Part shown: positions 46,529 through 55,053 of the stretch, in pieces
Layout: every line of letters begins with the position of its first letter
Position numbering within the stretch: position 1 is the first letter of the stretch
Source of the DNA: Caldibacillus debilis DSM 16016
Lineage (GTDB): Bacteria > Bacillota > Bacilli > Bacillales > Caldibacillaceae
Reading direction: 5' to 3'
DNA: 57,254 nucleotides
Assembly: GCF_000383875.1 (NCBI RefSeq)
Contig: NZ_KB912887.1
Coordinates: 323 to 57,576 of the forward strand
Translations under genes and position numbers: made by a program
Notes under the pieces: generated by a model
Seen by the model: the letters and a program-made list of their open reading frames with translations, nothing else
Databases searched by the model: none
Told to the model about the DNA's origin: nothing

Positions 46529-46882
46529 CAGGTTTTCATCGGGGACGGATGGTTCGACCTCCAAGAAAAGATGTTTAACATTTTTCTAAAACGTACAGTA
46601 AAAGTTTCGTTTGTCCAATATCTTGGGTAAAACGTTTAACATTCGTTTCGGCAGTTACTAAGGATTGTCCAACATCCCAATCGGATTGTTCGAAATCTTA
46701 AAAATATCGTCCAACACCGCATGAGATTGTCCGCCATTTTCACCGGTTGGTTCATCATTTTAAAATTTTTGTTCAACATGGAAATAAATATGTTCGACAT
46801 GAACGAAAAAATAACCGTTATCCTGGGAAAAATGCTCATCACCGCCGGAAAAATGTCCGTCATCGCTGCCGTTGTTCAACAT
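46529..46882. repeat. Degenerate 21-bp tandem array with near-palindromic cores
   Basis: About 16-17 units. Each has an 11-bp core resembling WTGTYCAACAT, for example 46571 ATGTTTAACAT, 46611 TTGTCCAATAT, 46665 TTGTCCAACAT, 46686 TTGTTCGAAAT, 46769 TTGTTCAACAT, 46790 ATGTTCGACAT, 46853 ATGTCCGTCAT and 46872 TTGTTCAACAT, then about 10 bp that vary. Core starts from 46748 to 46853 are exactly 21 bp apart; elsewhere steps of 19, 20 and one irregular 33 occur. The minus strand has an open frame (46863 to 46636) of seven-residue periods, but the slips change the codon phase of the core. It is AT-rich against its surroundings. I know no named element that fits. Confidence 0.7.
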
Positions 46883-47170
46883 CCGAGGCATTTTTTTAAA
46901 ATCATAGCCCTAATTGCGGACACTGGACCGCATGTTCAATCACTGCGGAATCCGAACGGGCTTCCCGGCGAAAGGATCGGCGTTCAGCCCTCCGGAGCGA
47001 ATTCCCCGGACCGTTTCGGTTTTCCGGCATACGGGAACGGCGGATTCCCCTTCTTTCGGAAAATGACGGATGAAAAACAGCCGGAATTATTATATGATTA
47101 AAATATATTTCCAATGTGAAAACAGGGGAAATTTTCTGAACAAACATCCGAACAGGGAGGTGCCCGAGAA
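46883..47170. other. Gene-free interval before the epimerase
   Basis: No gene. One isolated further core-like ATGTTCAATCA occurs at 46932-46942, 60 bp beyond the array. TATATGATTAAAAT near 47091 may contribute a -10 for the epimerase gene, with no clear -35. Confidence 0.35.
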
Positions 47171-47575
47171 GTGAAGGGTGTGGATCATATCGGCATCGCC
47201 GTCCGCTCGCTGGAAGAGGCCTTGCCCTTTTATACCGGGGTCTTGCCGTTCAAGCTCGTCAAAATGGAAACGGTGGAATCGGAACAGGTGCGGGTCGCCT
47301 TTCTGGACGCCGGGAATTGTAAAATTGAACTTTTGGAGCCGGCCGGCGAGGATGGCCCGGTGGCGAAATTCCTGGAGAAACGGGGGGAAGGGATCCATCA
47401 CGTCGCTTTTGAAACCGATTCCATCCATCAGACGATTCAACAACTGGCAGAACGGGGGGCGCGGATGGTCAGCGCAGAACCAAAGGAGGGGGCATCGGGT
47501 GCCCTGGTCGCTTTCATCCATCCGAAATCGGCCGGCGGCGTTCTTTACGAAGTTTGCCAAAAAAGGAAAAAATAA
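47171..47575 (+). CDS. mce: Methylmalonyl-CoA epimerase
   Basis: A 134-residue VOC-fold metalloenzyme that converts (S)- to (R)-methylmalonyl-CoA, the form used by MutAB. VDHIGIAVRSLEEALPFY with the metal His near the N terminus, GNCKIELLEP with Glu, EGIHHVAFE with His, and the final GVLYEVCQ with Glu supply the ligands. GTG at 47171 after GGGAGGTG. It precedes the carboxylase subunit by 23 nt, matching B. subtilis yqjC-yqjD. Confidence 0.93.
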   Translation: MKGVDHIGIAVRSLEEALPFYTGVLPFKLVKMETVESEQVRVAFLDAGNCKIELLEPAGEDGPVAKFLEKRGEGIHHVAFETDSIHQTIQQLAERGARMVSAEPKEGASGALVAFIHPKSAGGVLYEVCQKRKK

Positions 47576-47598
47576 CGGAACTTGGGGAGAGGAGCGCG

Positions 47599-49161
47599 GT
47601 GAAAACAAAGGAAACGGACATTTTTGAAAAGATTCACGAACTTTACGACAAAAGGCGGGAAATCGAGCTGGGCGGAGGAGAAGAGAAGATCGACCGGCAG
47701 CACGAAAAGGGCAAGCTGACCGCCCGGGAAAGGATCGATCATTTGGTTGATAAGGATTCCTTTGTGGAAATCGGCCCTTTTATCGAACACCGTTCCCATG
47801 ATTTCGGAATGGACAGAATGAAAGGGCCGGGCGACGGCGTCGTGACCGGATTCGCAACGATTGACGGCCGTCCCGTCTATTTGTTTTCCCAGGATTTTAC
47901 CGTTTTCGGCGGCGCCCTGGGGGAAATGCACGCGAAGAAGATCGCCAACGTGATGGATCTGGCCGCGAAAACGGGTGTCCCGATCATCGGCATGAACGAT
48001 TCCGGCGGGGCCCGGATCCAGGAGGGGGTCATCTCCTTGGACGGGTACGGGCATGTTTTTTATCGGAACTCGATCTATTCCGGCGTCGTCCCGCAAATTT
48101 CGCTCATTTTGGGCCCGTGCGCCGGCGGGGCGGTCTATTCCCCGGCCATTACCGACTTCGTCATCATGGTGGAGAAAACGAGCCAAATGTTCATCACCGG
48201 CCCGAAGGTCATCGAATCGGTGACCGGCGAAAAGATTTCTTCGGAAGATTTGGGCGGGGCGAAGGTGCACGCCTCCGTCAGCGGCAACGCCCATCTGCGG
48301 GCGGCGACGGAAGAGGAGGCCTTCTTTCTCGTCCGCAGGCTGTTAAGCTATCTCCCTTCCAACTACAAAAAAAAACCGCCTGCGGGAAAAGGAGGGGAGG
48401 AGAATGATTACCGTCCGGATTTGACGGATATCGTCCCGATGGATCCGACCCGCCCCTACGACGTGCGGGAGGTCGTCCGGGAAGTGGTCGACCGCGAATC
48501 CTTTTTTGAAATCCATCCCGATTTTGCCAAAAATATCGTCGTCGGTTTCGCCCGGATCAAAGGGGAAGTGGTCGGCTTGGTCTGCAACCAGCCGAAATGG
48601 ATGGCGGGGGGATTGGATATCGATTCCTCGGACAAGGCGGCCCGCTTCATCCGTTTTTGCGACGCCTTCAATATTCCGCTCATCACTTTTGAAGATGTGA
48701 CCGGATTTTTCCCGGGGGTGAAGCAGGAACACGGCGGGATCATCCGCCACGGGGCGAAGATCTTGTATGCCTATTCCGAAGCCACCGTCCCGAAAATTAC
48801 GGTCATCCTGCGCAAGGCGTACGGCGGGGCCTATGTGGCGCTGAATTCCAAGGCGATCGGCGCCGATTTGGTGTATGCCTGGCCCAATGCGGAAATCGCC
48901 GTCATGGGCCCCCACGGGGCGGCCAACATCATTTTTGCCAAGGAGATCCAGGCGAGCCCCGATCCCGAGCGCGTCCGGCAGCAAAAAATCGCCGAATACC
49001 GGGAAAAATTCGCCAATCCCTACGTGGCGGCGAAAATGGGAATGGTGGATGATATCATCGACCCGCGGGAAACGAGAATCAAGCTCATCCAGGCCCTCCG
49101 TATGCTGAAAAACAAGGAGGAGACCCGCCCGGCGAAAAAACATGGCAATATTCCCCTGTAA
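47599..49161 (+). CDS. yqjD: Propionyl-CoA carboxylase carboxyltransferase (beta) subunit
   Basis: A 520-residue carboxyltransferase of the acyl-CoA carboxylase beta family, with two crotonase-like halves. KGKLTARERIDHLVDKDSF is the N-terminal hallmark; SGGARIQEGV and GGAVYSPAITD form the acyl-CoA oxyanion sites, and GGAYVALNSKAIGAD the biotin side. GTG at 47599 after GGAGAGGAG. No biotin carboxylase or carrier gene is nearby, so it should borrow AccC and AccB or another pair. With mce and mutAB it completes propionyl-CoA to succinyl-CoA. Confidence 0.92.
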   Translation: MKTKETDIFEKIHELYDKRREIELGGGEEKIDRQHEKGKLTARERIDHLVDKDSFVEIGPFIEHRSHDFGMDRMKGPGDGVVTGFATIDGRPVYLFSQDFTVFGGALGEMHAKKIANVMDLAAKTGVPIIGMNDSGGARIQEGVISLDGYGHVFYRNSIYSGVVPQISLILGPCAGGAVYSPAITDFVIMVEKTSQMFITGPKVIESVTGEKISSEDLGGAKVHASVSGNAHLRAATEEEAFFLVRRLLSYLPSNYKKKPPAGKGGEENDYRPDLTDIVPMDPTRPYDVREVVREVVDRESFFEIHPDFAKNIVVGFARIKGEVVGLVCNQPKWMAGGLDIDSSDKAARFIRFCDAFNIPLITFEDVTGFFPGVKQEHGGIIRHGAKILYAYSEATVPKITVILRKAYGGAYVALNSKAIGADLVYAWPNAEIAVMGPHGAANIIFAKEIQASPDPERVRQQKIAEYREKFANPYVAAKMGMVDDIIDPRETRIKLIQALRMLKNKEETRPAKKHGNIPL

Positions 49162-49686
49162 CGGAAAGGAGGCTGTCCCCGAAGGACCGGAAAAAGGTTC
49201 CTCGGAGGACGGCCTCCGGCATTCATTCGTCCTTTTGGGGGTATATTTGCTTTCTCAAAGACTCCGTTTCTTCCGGACGCCTTAACCGGGCGCGAACGAA
49301 GGAACGATCGTTGCCGACATGGACCCGGAAGTTTCTTTCCGGACGCCACAGCCGGGCGTCCGTTTCGCAAAAGGACCGGTTCCCTGTCCCCGGCCGGGAA
49401 AAGCTTTCCCGGCCCATTTCCGCGGCGGGCCCGGAAAGGGGATTACGGAAAGCCGTCGCGGAATCCGGCCTCATCCGTTGCCATGAAGGGAACGGGGATC
49501 GGAACACGCCGTTTCCCGGAAGGAGCGAAACAAAAAATATACGGGCGGGAAGAGTTGCCCTTTGTGCCGGGCGGGGCGGCGGACCGGAAGGCGCCCCGCC
49601 GGGGAGGTGGTGCGGGCCGCCCTCCTTTTTCGCCCCGTTCGCGTCTTCATCGTCAAAACACGGACAAGTTCCCGGGGTTAATTCCG
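49162..49686. other. Gene-free interval with a direct repeat
   Basis: No supported gene. A bulged inverted repeat GGAGGC..GCCTCC spans about 49168-49217. Two near-identical segments lie at 49266-49292 and 49331-49358 (GTTTCTT-CCGGACGCC, then CCGGGCG), 65 bp apart, with one 1-bp gap and three mismatches. They may belong to a dispersed intergenic repeat family of this genome. Confidence 0.45.
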
Positions 49687-49716
49687 TTGAACATCTCCGT
49701 CCGGTAGCGGTATACT
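49687..49716 (+). promoter_or_regulatory. Sigma-A promoter of yqjE
   Basis: TTGAAC at 49687-49692, spacer 18, TATACT at 49711-49716, about 30 nt before the gene. Confidence 0.75.
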
Positions 49717-49746
49717 AGGGATATGAGAGAGGAGAGGATAAACCCC

Positions 49747-50871
49747 ATGATTCAGCAGGAAAGGCTCATCGAAGAATTCACGGAACTCGTCGGGGTGGAT
49801 TCGGAAACGAAGGAAGAGAGAAACATCGCCGACCTGTTGCTGAAAAAATTGACCGGGCTGGGGCTGGAGGCCTACGAAGACGATTCCGCATCGGCGACCG
49901 GCCACGGCGCGGGAAACCTGATCGCCATCATGAAGGGCAACAAAAAAGAGGCCGATCCCATCTATTTTACCTGCCATATGGATACCGTCACCCCGGGGAA
50001 GGGGATTCGGGTGCAAAGGAAGGACGGCTATCTTTCGAGCGACGGGACGACCATTTTGGGTGCGGATGATAAAGCCGGTTTGGCGGCCTTATTGGAAGCC
50101 CTGCGGGTGGTGAAGGAAAACCGCCTGCCCCACGGGGATATCCAGATCATCATCACGGCGGGCGAAGAGTCCGGCCTGGTGGGGGCCAAGGCTCTGGATC
50201 CGGCAAAAATCCGCGCCAAGTACGGCTTTGCCCTCGACAGCGAAGGAAAGGTCGGGACGATCGTCGTTGCCGCCCCATCCCAGGCGAAAATAAGGACGAT
50301 CATTTACGGAAAAAGCGCCCATGCGGGGGTCGCGCCGGAAAAGGGCATATCGGCGATCCAAATCGCCGCGAAGGCGATCGCCAAAATGCCCCTCGGGCGG
50401 ATCGACGAAGAGACGACCGCCAACATCGGCCGCTTTGAAGGGGGAAGGGCGACCAACATCGTTTGCGACCGGGTCGACATTTGGGCGGAAGCCAGGTCGT
50501 TGAACAAAGAAAAGCTGGAAAAACAGCTGAAAACGATGAAGGAGATCTTCGAAAAAACCGCCGAAGAAATGGGCGGAAGGGCGGAAGTCCGAACGGAGAT
50601 TTCCTACCCCGCCTTCGCCTTTTGCGAAGAGGATCCGGTCGTCCAAATCGCGAAGGAAGCCGCGGAAAAGGTCGGACGCGAGGCCGTCCTCGCCAAGATC
50701 GGCGGAGGAAGCGACGCGAACATCTTCGCCGGCTTCGGCATACCGACCGTCGTCCTGGGGGTCGGCTATGAAGAAATACATACCACCCATGAACGGATCC
50801 CGGTCGGGGAATTGGTGAAACTGTCGGAAATGGTGCTGGCCATTATCGAAACGGCAGCGAACCGGAAGTAA
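49747..50871 (+). CDS. yqjE: Peptidase T-like M20 family aminopeptidase YqjE
   Basis: A 374-residue zinc peptidase of the M20 group. TCHMDTVTPG (His and Asp), GADDKAGLAALLEA (bridging Asp), TAGEESGLVGAKAL (catalytic Glu pair) and the C-terminal HTTHE metal site are present; the lid domain has GKSAHAGVAPEKGISAI. It should trim small peptides in the cytosol. ATG at 49747 is chosen by homology (M-I-x-x-x-R-L-x-x-E-F) and SD GAGAGGAGAGG. Confidence 0.92.
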   Translation: MIQQERLIEEFTELVGVDSETKEERNIADLLLKKLTGLGLEAYEDDSASATGHGAGNLIAIMKGNKKEADPIYFTCHMDTVTPGKGIRVQRKDGYLSSDGTTILGADDKAGLAALLEALRVVKENRLPHGDIQIIITAGEESGLVGAKALDPAKIRAKYGFALDSEGKVGTIVVAAPSQAKIRTIIYGKSAHAGVAPEKGISAIQIAAKAIAKMPLGRIDEETTANIGRFEGGRATNIVCDRVDIWAEARSLNKEKLEKQLKTMKEIFEKTAEEMGGRAEVRTEISYPAFAFCEEDPVVQIAKEAAEKVGREAVLAKIGGGSDANIFAGFGIPTVVLGVGYEEIHTTHERIPVGELVKLSEMVLAIIETAANRK

Positions 50872-50884
50872 AGGAGGGGAATCG

Positions 50885-51358
50885 ATGGGGACAGCCAATA
50901 TCGTCGTGTTTAAAGTCGGCGGCGAAGAATACGGCATCGATGTGAAAGACGTGGTTTCCATCGAAAAAATGGCTGAAATCACGCCGATCCCGAACCTTCC
51001 CGGCTACGTCCGGGGAGTCACGAGAATCAGGGAGGAAGTCATCCCGGTATTCGACCTGTCAACCGTTTTCCATGAGGAAAAAACGGCGGCGGACGGGCTG
51101 GCCCGCCTGATTTTGCTCCGGATCGGCCCGTACCCTTGCGCCCTGTTGGTGAAGGAAGCGAAGGAGCTCTTGGAAATCGAGACTTCGCAAATCAGCCGGA
51201 TCGATCTCATCGCCTGCCGAAGCACCCCCTACTTTTCCGGAATCGTCCATATTCAGGACCGGATCATTACGATGATCGACGCGGCAAAGCTGATCGGCGC
51301 GTTGGGAGGAATGGAAAATATCCAGGCGTCCATTGACGAAGCGGGCGTCAAGGCATGA
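50885..51358 (+). CDS. CheW-like chemotaxis coupling protein
   Basis: A 157-residue single CheW domain: VVFKVGGEEYGIDVKDVVSIEKM, PIPNLPGYVRGVTRIREEVIPVFDL and the second barrel ending GIVHIQDRIITMIDAAKL. CheW couples receptors to the kinase CheA. Here no chemotaxis partner is nearby. It lies 13 nt after yqjE with SD AAAGGAGGGG and so is probably co-transcribed with the peptidase. It could also be a CheV-like protein that has lost its receiver domain. Confidence 0.88.
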   Translation: MGTANIVVFKVGGEEYGIDVKDVVSIEKMAEITPIPNLPGYVRGVTRIREEVIPVFDLSTVFHEEKTAADGLARLILLRIGPYPCALLVKEAKELLEIETSQISRIDLIACRSTPYFSGIVHIQDRIITMIDAAKLIGALGGMENIQASIDEAGVKA

Positions 51359-51410
51359 GGCCGGGCGGGTTTTTCCGCCGCGAAATCTTTTGTGAACGGA
51401 TGGATGGCCA

Positions 51411-52658
51411 ATGGGCAAAAGGAAATCCCGGATCCTCCTGCATGTGGATATGAATTGTTTTTACGCCTCCGTCGAGATGGCCTACGACCCGTCGCTGAAG
51501 GGGAAACCCGTGGCCATTGCCGGAAGCGAGGAAGACCGGCGGGGCATCGTCGTCACCTGCAGCTATGAGGCGAGAAAATTCGGGGTGAAAACGACGATGA
51601 CGGTGAGGGAAGCGAAAAGGCTTTGCCCCCAGCTGATCATCCTCCCCCCGAATTTTGAACGCTACAAAAAGGCGTCGCAGGCCGCCTTTGCCATTTTGCG
51701 GGAATACACCGATCTGGTGGAGCCGGTTTCCATCGATGAAGGGTATTTGGACATCACCCACCGGATCAAGTTCGAGCATCCGCTGGAGACGGCGAAAAGC
51801 ATCCAGAACCGGCTTTTGGACGAGCTGGATCTGCCCTGCAGCATCGGCATCGCCCCGAATAAATTTTTGGCGAAGACCGCCTCCGACATGAAAAAACCCC
51901 TCGGGATCACGATCCTGCGGAAAAGGGATGTCCCGCGCCTTCTCTGGCCGCTGGACATCCATGAGATGCACGGGATCGGGGAAAGGACGGCGGAGAAATT
52001 AAAGCAGATCCACATCCACACCATCGGCGACCTGGCGAAGGCCAACGACGTCCAATTGCGGATGCTGCTCGGCATCAACGGCCTCCGGCTCAAGGAGCGG
52101 GCGAACGGCAATGACGACCGTCCCGTCGATCCGGAATCGGTTTATGAATTCAAAAGCGTGGGCAACTCCACCACCTTGCCGGCGGACTCCTCCGACGAAG
52201 GGGAGCTGCTTTTGGTTCTCGATTCCCTGGCGGAGACGGTTTCCCGGCGGCTGGCCAACAAAAGGGTTTTCGCCGGCCGGATCCAGGTCATGATCCGTTA
52301 CCACGACCGGAAGACGGTGACAAGAAGCGAAAAGACGGAAAACCCGGTGCGGGGGAGAGGGGAAATTTTTTCCTATGCCCGGAAAATTTTTTTGAAACAT
52401 TGGACGGGATCCCCCATCCGGCTCCTCGGCATCACCGCCGACGAATTGCTGGAAGAAGGGCAGGCCTTCAAACAGCTGGACCTTTTCACCTACGAGAAGG
52501 AGGAGAAAAGCGGGCAGCTGGCGAAGGCGATCGAAAAATTGAAGGAAAAGTACGGGAAAAATATTATTGTAAAAGGAATGACGGATTATAATAAAGAAGG
52601 GTTGTTGACATCCAGCTTTTCCAAAGATTTTTTGGATGAAAGCGGCATAAGGAAATAG
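51411..52658 (+). CDS. dinB: DNA polymerase IV (Y family)
   Basis: A 415-residue translesion polymerase. Catalytic Asp in HVDMNCFYASVE and Asp-Glu in VSIDEGYLDIT; HhH region DIHEMHGIGERTAEKL; little-finger domain from about residue 245. The end contains the sliding-clamp motif QLDLF followed by an extra charged tail of about 50 residues. ATG at 51411. It sits where B. subtilis has yqjH. Confidence 0.95.
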   Translation: MGKRKSRILLHVDMNCFYASVEMAYDPSLKGKPVAIAGSEEDRRGIVVTCSYEARKFGVKTTMTVREAKRLCPQLIILPPNFERYKKASQAAFAILREYTDLVEPVSIDEGYLDITHRIKFEHPLETAKSIQNRLLDELDLPCSIGIAPNKFLAKTASDMKKPLGITILRKRDVPRLLWPLDIHEMHGIGERTAEKLKQIHIHTIGDLAKANDVQLRMLLGINGLRLKERANGNDDRPVDPESVYEFKSVGNSTTLPADSSDEGELLLVLDSLAETVSRRLANKRVFAGRIQVMIRYHDRKTVTRSEKTENPVRGRGEIFSYARKIFLKHWTGSPIRLLGITADELLEEGQAFKQLDLFTYEKEEKSGQLAKAIEKLKEKYGKNIIVKGMTDYNKEGLLTSSFSKDFLDESGIRK

Positions 52659-52682
52659 GAAGGGAAGGAAAGGAAGGCAAAG

Positions 52683-54089
52683 ATGGCAAAACAACAAGTC
52701 GGAGTCATCGGATTGGCAGTGATGGGAAAAAATCTGGCTTTCAACATCGAAAGCAAGGGATATTCGGTGGCCGTATACAACCGCAGCCGGCAAAAAACCG
52801 ACGAGATGATGGAGGAAGCGTCGGGAAAAAACATCGTGCCCGCATACTCGCTGAAAGAGTTTGCGGAAATGCTGGAAAAGCCGCGGAAGATCATTTTGAT
52901 GGTAAAGGCCGGCGAAGCCACCGACGCGACCATCGAACAATTGAAACCTTATTTGGAAAAAGGGGATATCATCATCGACGGAGGAAACTCCTATTTTAAA
53001 GATACCCAGCGGCGGTACGAGGAGTTGCGCCGGGAAGGGATCCGGTTTATCGGTTCCGGCGTGTCCGGCGGGGAAGAAGGCGCCCTTCACGGGCCCGCCA
53101 TCATGCCGGGCGGGGATAAGGAAGCCTACGATTTGGTCGCTCCGATCCTGACCGGCATCGCGGCGAAGGTGGAAGGCGATCCCTGCTGCATCTACATCGG
53201 CCCCGACGGGGCGGGCCATTATGTGAAAATGGTCCATAACGGCATCGAGTACGGGGACATGCAGTTGATCGCCGAAGCCTACTGGCTGCTGAAACATTTG
53301 GCCGGTTTGTCCGCCGAAGATTTGCACCGGGTTTTTGCCGAGTGGAACAAAGGCGAATTAAACAGTTATTTGATCGAAATCACCGCGGATATCTTCAAAA
53401 AATACGATCCGGAAACCGGAAAACCGTTGGTCGACTGCATTCTTGACAAGGCCGGCCAAAAGGGAACGGGAAAATGGACAAGCCAAAGCGCCCTCGATTT
53501 GGGCGTCCCCCTTCCCCTCATTACCGAGTCGGTATTCGCCCGCTTCCTTTCCGCGCTGAAGGATGAACGGGTGAAGGCAAGCCGGATATTGCCAGGTCCG
53601 GAGAAAAAAACCGTCGAAAACCGGGAAGATTTGATCGAGAAAGTCCGGCGGGCCTTGTATTTGAGCAAAATTTGCTCCTACGCCCAAGGGTTCTCCCAAT
53701 TGAAGGCCGCCTCCAGCCATTATCAATGGAACCTGTCCCTCGGGGACATCGCCATGATTTTCCGCGGCGGCTGCATCATCCGCGCCCAGTTTTTGCAAAA
53801 AATCAAGGAGGCCTACGACCGGAACCCGGATTTGGAAAATCTGTTGCTCGATCCGTATTTCCAACGGATCGCCGAGGATTATCAGCAGGCTTTGCGGGAA
53901 GTCGTCTCCATCGCCGCCCTTTCCGGCGTGCCCGCACCCAGCTTTTCCAGCGCGCTGGCATACTACGACGGATACCGTTCGGAACAGCTGCCGGCCAACC
54001 TCATCCAGGCGCAGCGGGACTATTTCGGGGCCCACACCTACGAAAGGGTCGATAAGAAAGGCATCTTCCATACCAACTGGCAAGAATAA
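52683..54089 (+). CDS. gndA: 6-phosphogluconate dehydrogenase, NADP-dependent
   Basis: A 468-residue enzyme of the oxidative pentose phosphate pathway that makes ribulose 5-phosphate, CO2 and NADPH. Cofactor loop [39 protein letters not shown], and the substrate and catalytic Lys region [20 protein letters not shown] are complete. C-terminal YFGAHTYER matches the dimer tail. SD GGAAGGAAAGG. Zwf, which feeds the same pathway, converges from the other side. Confidence 0.97.
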   Translation: MAKQQVGVIGLAVMGKNLAFNIESKGYSVAVYNRSRQKTDEMMEEASGKNIVPAYSLKEFAEMLEKPRKIILMVKAGEATDATIEQLKPYLEKGDIIIDGGNSYFKDTQRRYEELRREGIRFIGSGVSGGEEGALHGPAIMPGGDKEAYDLVAPILTGIAAKVEGDPCCIYIGPDGAGHYVKMVHNGIEYGDMQLIAEAYWLLKHLAGLSAEDLHRVFAEWNKGELNSYLIEITADIFKKYDPETGKPLVDCILDKAGQKGTGKWTSQSALDLGVPLPLITESVFARFLSALKDERVKASRILPGPEKKTVENREDLIEKVRRALYLSKICSYAQGFSQLKAASSHYQWNLSLGDIAMIFRGGCIIRAQFLQKIKEAYDRNPDLENLLLDPYFQRIAEDYQQALREVVSIAALSGVPAPSFSSALAYYDGYRSEQLPANLIQAQRDYFGAHTYERVDKKGIFHTNWQE

Positions 54090-54100
54090 ACCGGGCCCGG

Positions 54101-54154
54101 AAAAAGCGAAAGCCGTCCGAAAGGTGTTGAAACCTTTCGGACGGCTTTTTCGCG
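54101..54154. terminator. Strong terminator between gndA and the minus-strand unit
   Basis: A perfect 17-bp stem (54109-54125 with 54132-54148), loop GTTGAA, starting AAAGCCGTCCG and ending in a T run. A-rich sequence on the left makes it usable from both strands, as expected between convergent genes. Confidence 0.92.
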
Positions 54155-54415
54155 TTTGCCGGTCGTGGATCCGTCCGGCCGTCGGAAACATGCAGCCTCT
54201 CGAACGGTTTTTTATTTTCCGGAAAAAGGAAAAACCCCCGTTTTCCCCGGATGCTGCGGCGGGAGGGCAAGGGGAAGCCTTCCACCTTTCAGCGGCAGAT
54301 GACAATACCGCAAAACCGGAAGGCTTCCGGAAAATGCCCGCACCCCTCGCAAGAATCCCCGGATCCTTTGCGCCAAGAGGCGGGCAAGGTCCGGGGATTT
54401 CCTTTCGCAACGGAA
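54155..54415. other. Inverted repeats between the convergent units
   Basis: No gene. GGAAGCCTTCC (54273-54283) pairs with GGAAGGCTTCC (54318-54328), and AATCCCCGGA (54354-54363) with TCCGGGGATT (54390-54399). The second may help end the minus-strand transcript, but it lacks a good T run on that strand. Confidence 0.5.
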
Positions 54416-55027
54416 TCAAGGTTTTTCCTTCAGCAAGACGACCCGTGCGGGCGATGCGTCCACGCCGGTGATTTTCAGCGGGGCGCAGATCATGAAATAT
54501 TCCCCTTTGGGGACGTCCTTCAAGCGCAGGCCTTCCATGATGATAATGCCGCTCGACAACAGGATCCGGTGGGTCGGATGGCCTTCCTGGGCCCGCTCGA
54601 TGCCCAGGGCGTCGATGGCCACCCCGTCGATTCCCTTTTCCTTCAGGAATTCGGCCGCGCTTTCGGAGACGTATACGAAGGAAAAGTTGAAATGATCTTC
54701 AAAGGAATTTTTCGTTTTAAAGAGGACGAAATCATTTTTTTCAATGGGAAGGTGTTCGAGATCCTCCCTTGAAATTTTTTCTTCCACTGCGGTCAAATCG
54801 AAAACCTTGCAGGGACGGATCAATTTTTCGAGCGGGATCGTTTCGATCGTCTCGCCCCCGTTGATCATATGGCGCGGGGCGTCCACATGGGTGCCGGTAT
54901 GAACGTCCATGGAAATTCTCGATTCGGTGACATGGCCGTTCACGACGGTCGAGATTTTCGGCTGTTTTTCCTCCTTGTTCTTATACACCGGCATGCCTTC
55001 GTAAATCGGTGCGGTTACATCGTACAT
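54416..55027 (-). CDS. Cyclase / arylformamidase-like metal hydrolase
   Basis: A 203-residue member of the cyclase family (KynB/COG1878). The zinc motif H-T-G-T-H-V-D-A-P-R-H near residue 40 and the later G-x-x-x-x-x-D-x-x-x-x-E pattern (GVAIDALGIER) are present. Relatives hydrolyse N-formylkynurenine or cyclic amides; without a kynurenine pathway nearby the substrate is open. ATG 55027 is 6 nt after AAAGGA; ATG 55033 is the alternative. It follows zwf by 26 nt on the minus strand. Confidence 0.82.
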   Translation of the reverse strand: MYDVTAPIYEGMPVYKNKEEKQPKISTVVNGHVTESRISMDVHTGTHVDAPRHMINGGETIETIPLEKLIRPCKVFDLTAVEEKISREDLEHLPIEKNDFVLFKTKNSFEDHFNFSFVYVSESAAEFLKEKGIDGVAIDALGIERAQEGHPTHRILLSSGIIIMEGLRLKDVPKGEYFMICAPLKITGVDASPARVVLLKEKP

Positions 55028-55053
55028 TTCCATTCCTTTCACGCCTTTCCCTT

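Noticed and set aside
46018-46581. 187-codon minus-strand frame as a gene
   Set aside because: It runs through a terminator, a hairpin and the repeat array and covers the prli42 region, has no SD and shows no domain.
46636-46863. 75-codon minus-strand heptad-repeat protein
   Set aside because: The seven-residue periodicity is a by-product of the 21-bp array, and the core motif changes frame along it; no SD precedes the ATG.
46529-46882. CRISPR array
   Set aside because: The conserved part is only 11 bp and degenerate, spacers are about 10 bp, and no cas genes are in the window.
49223-49507. 94-codon minus-strand frame
   Set aside because: Its protein-like look stems from the direct repeat (two R-L-x-R-P-E segments); no SD and no family.
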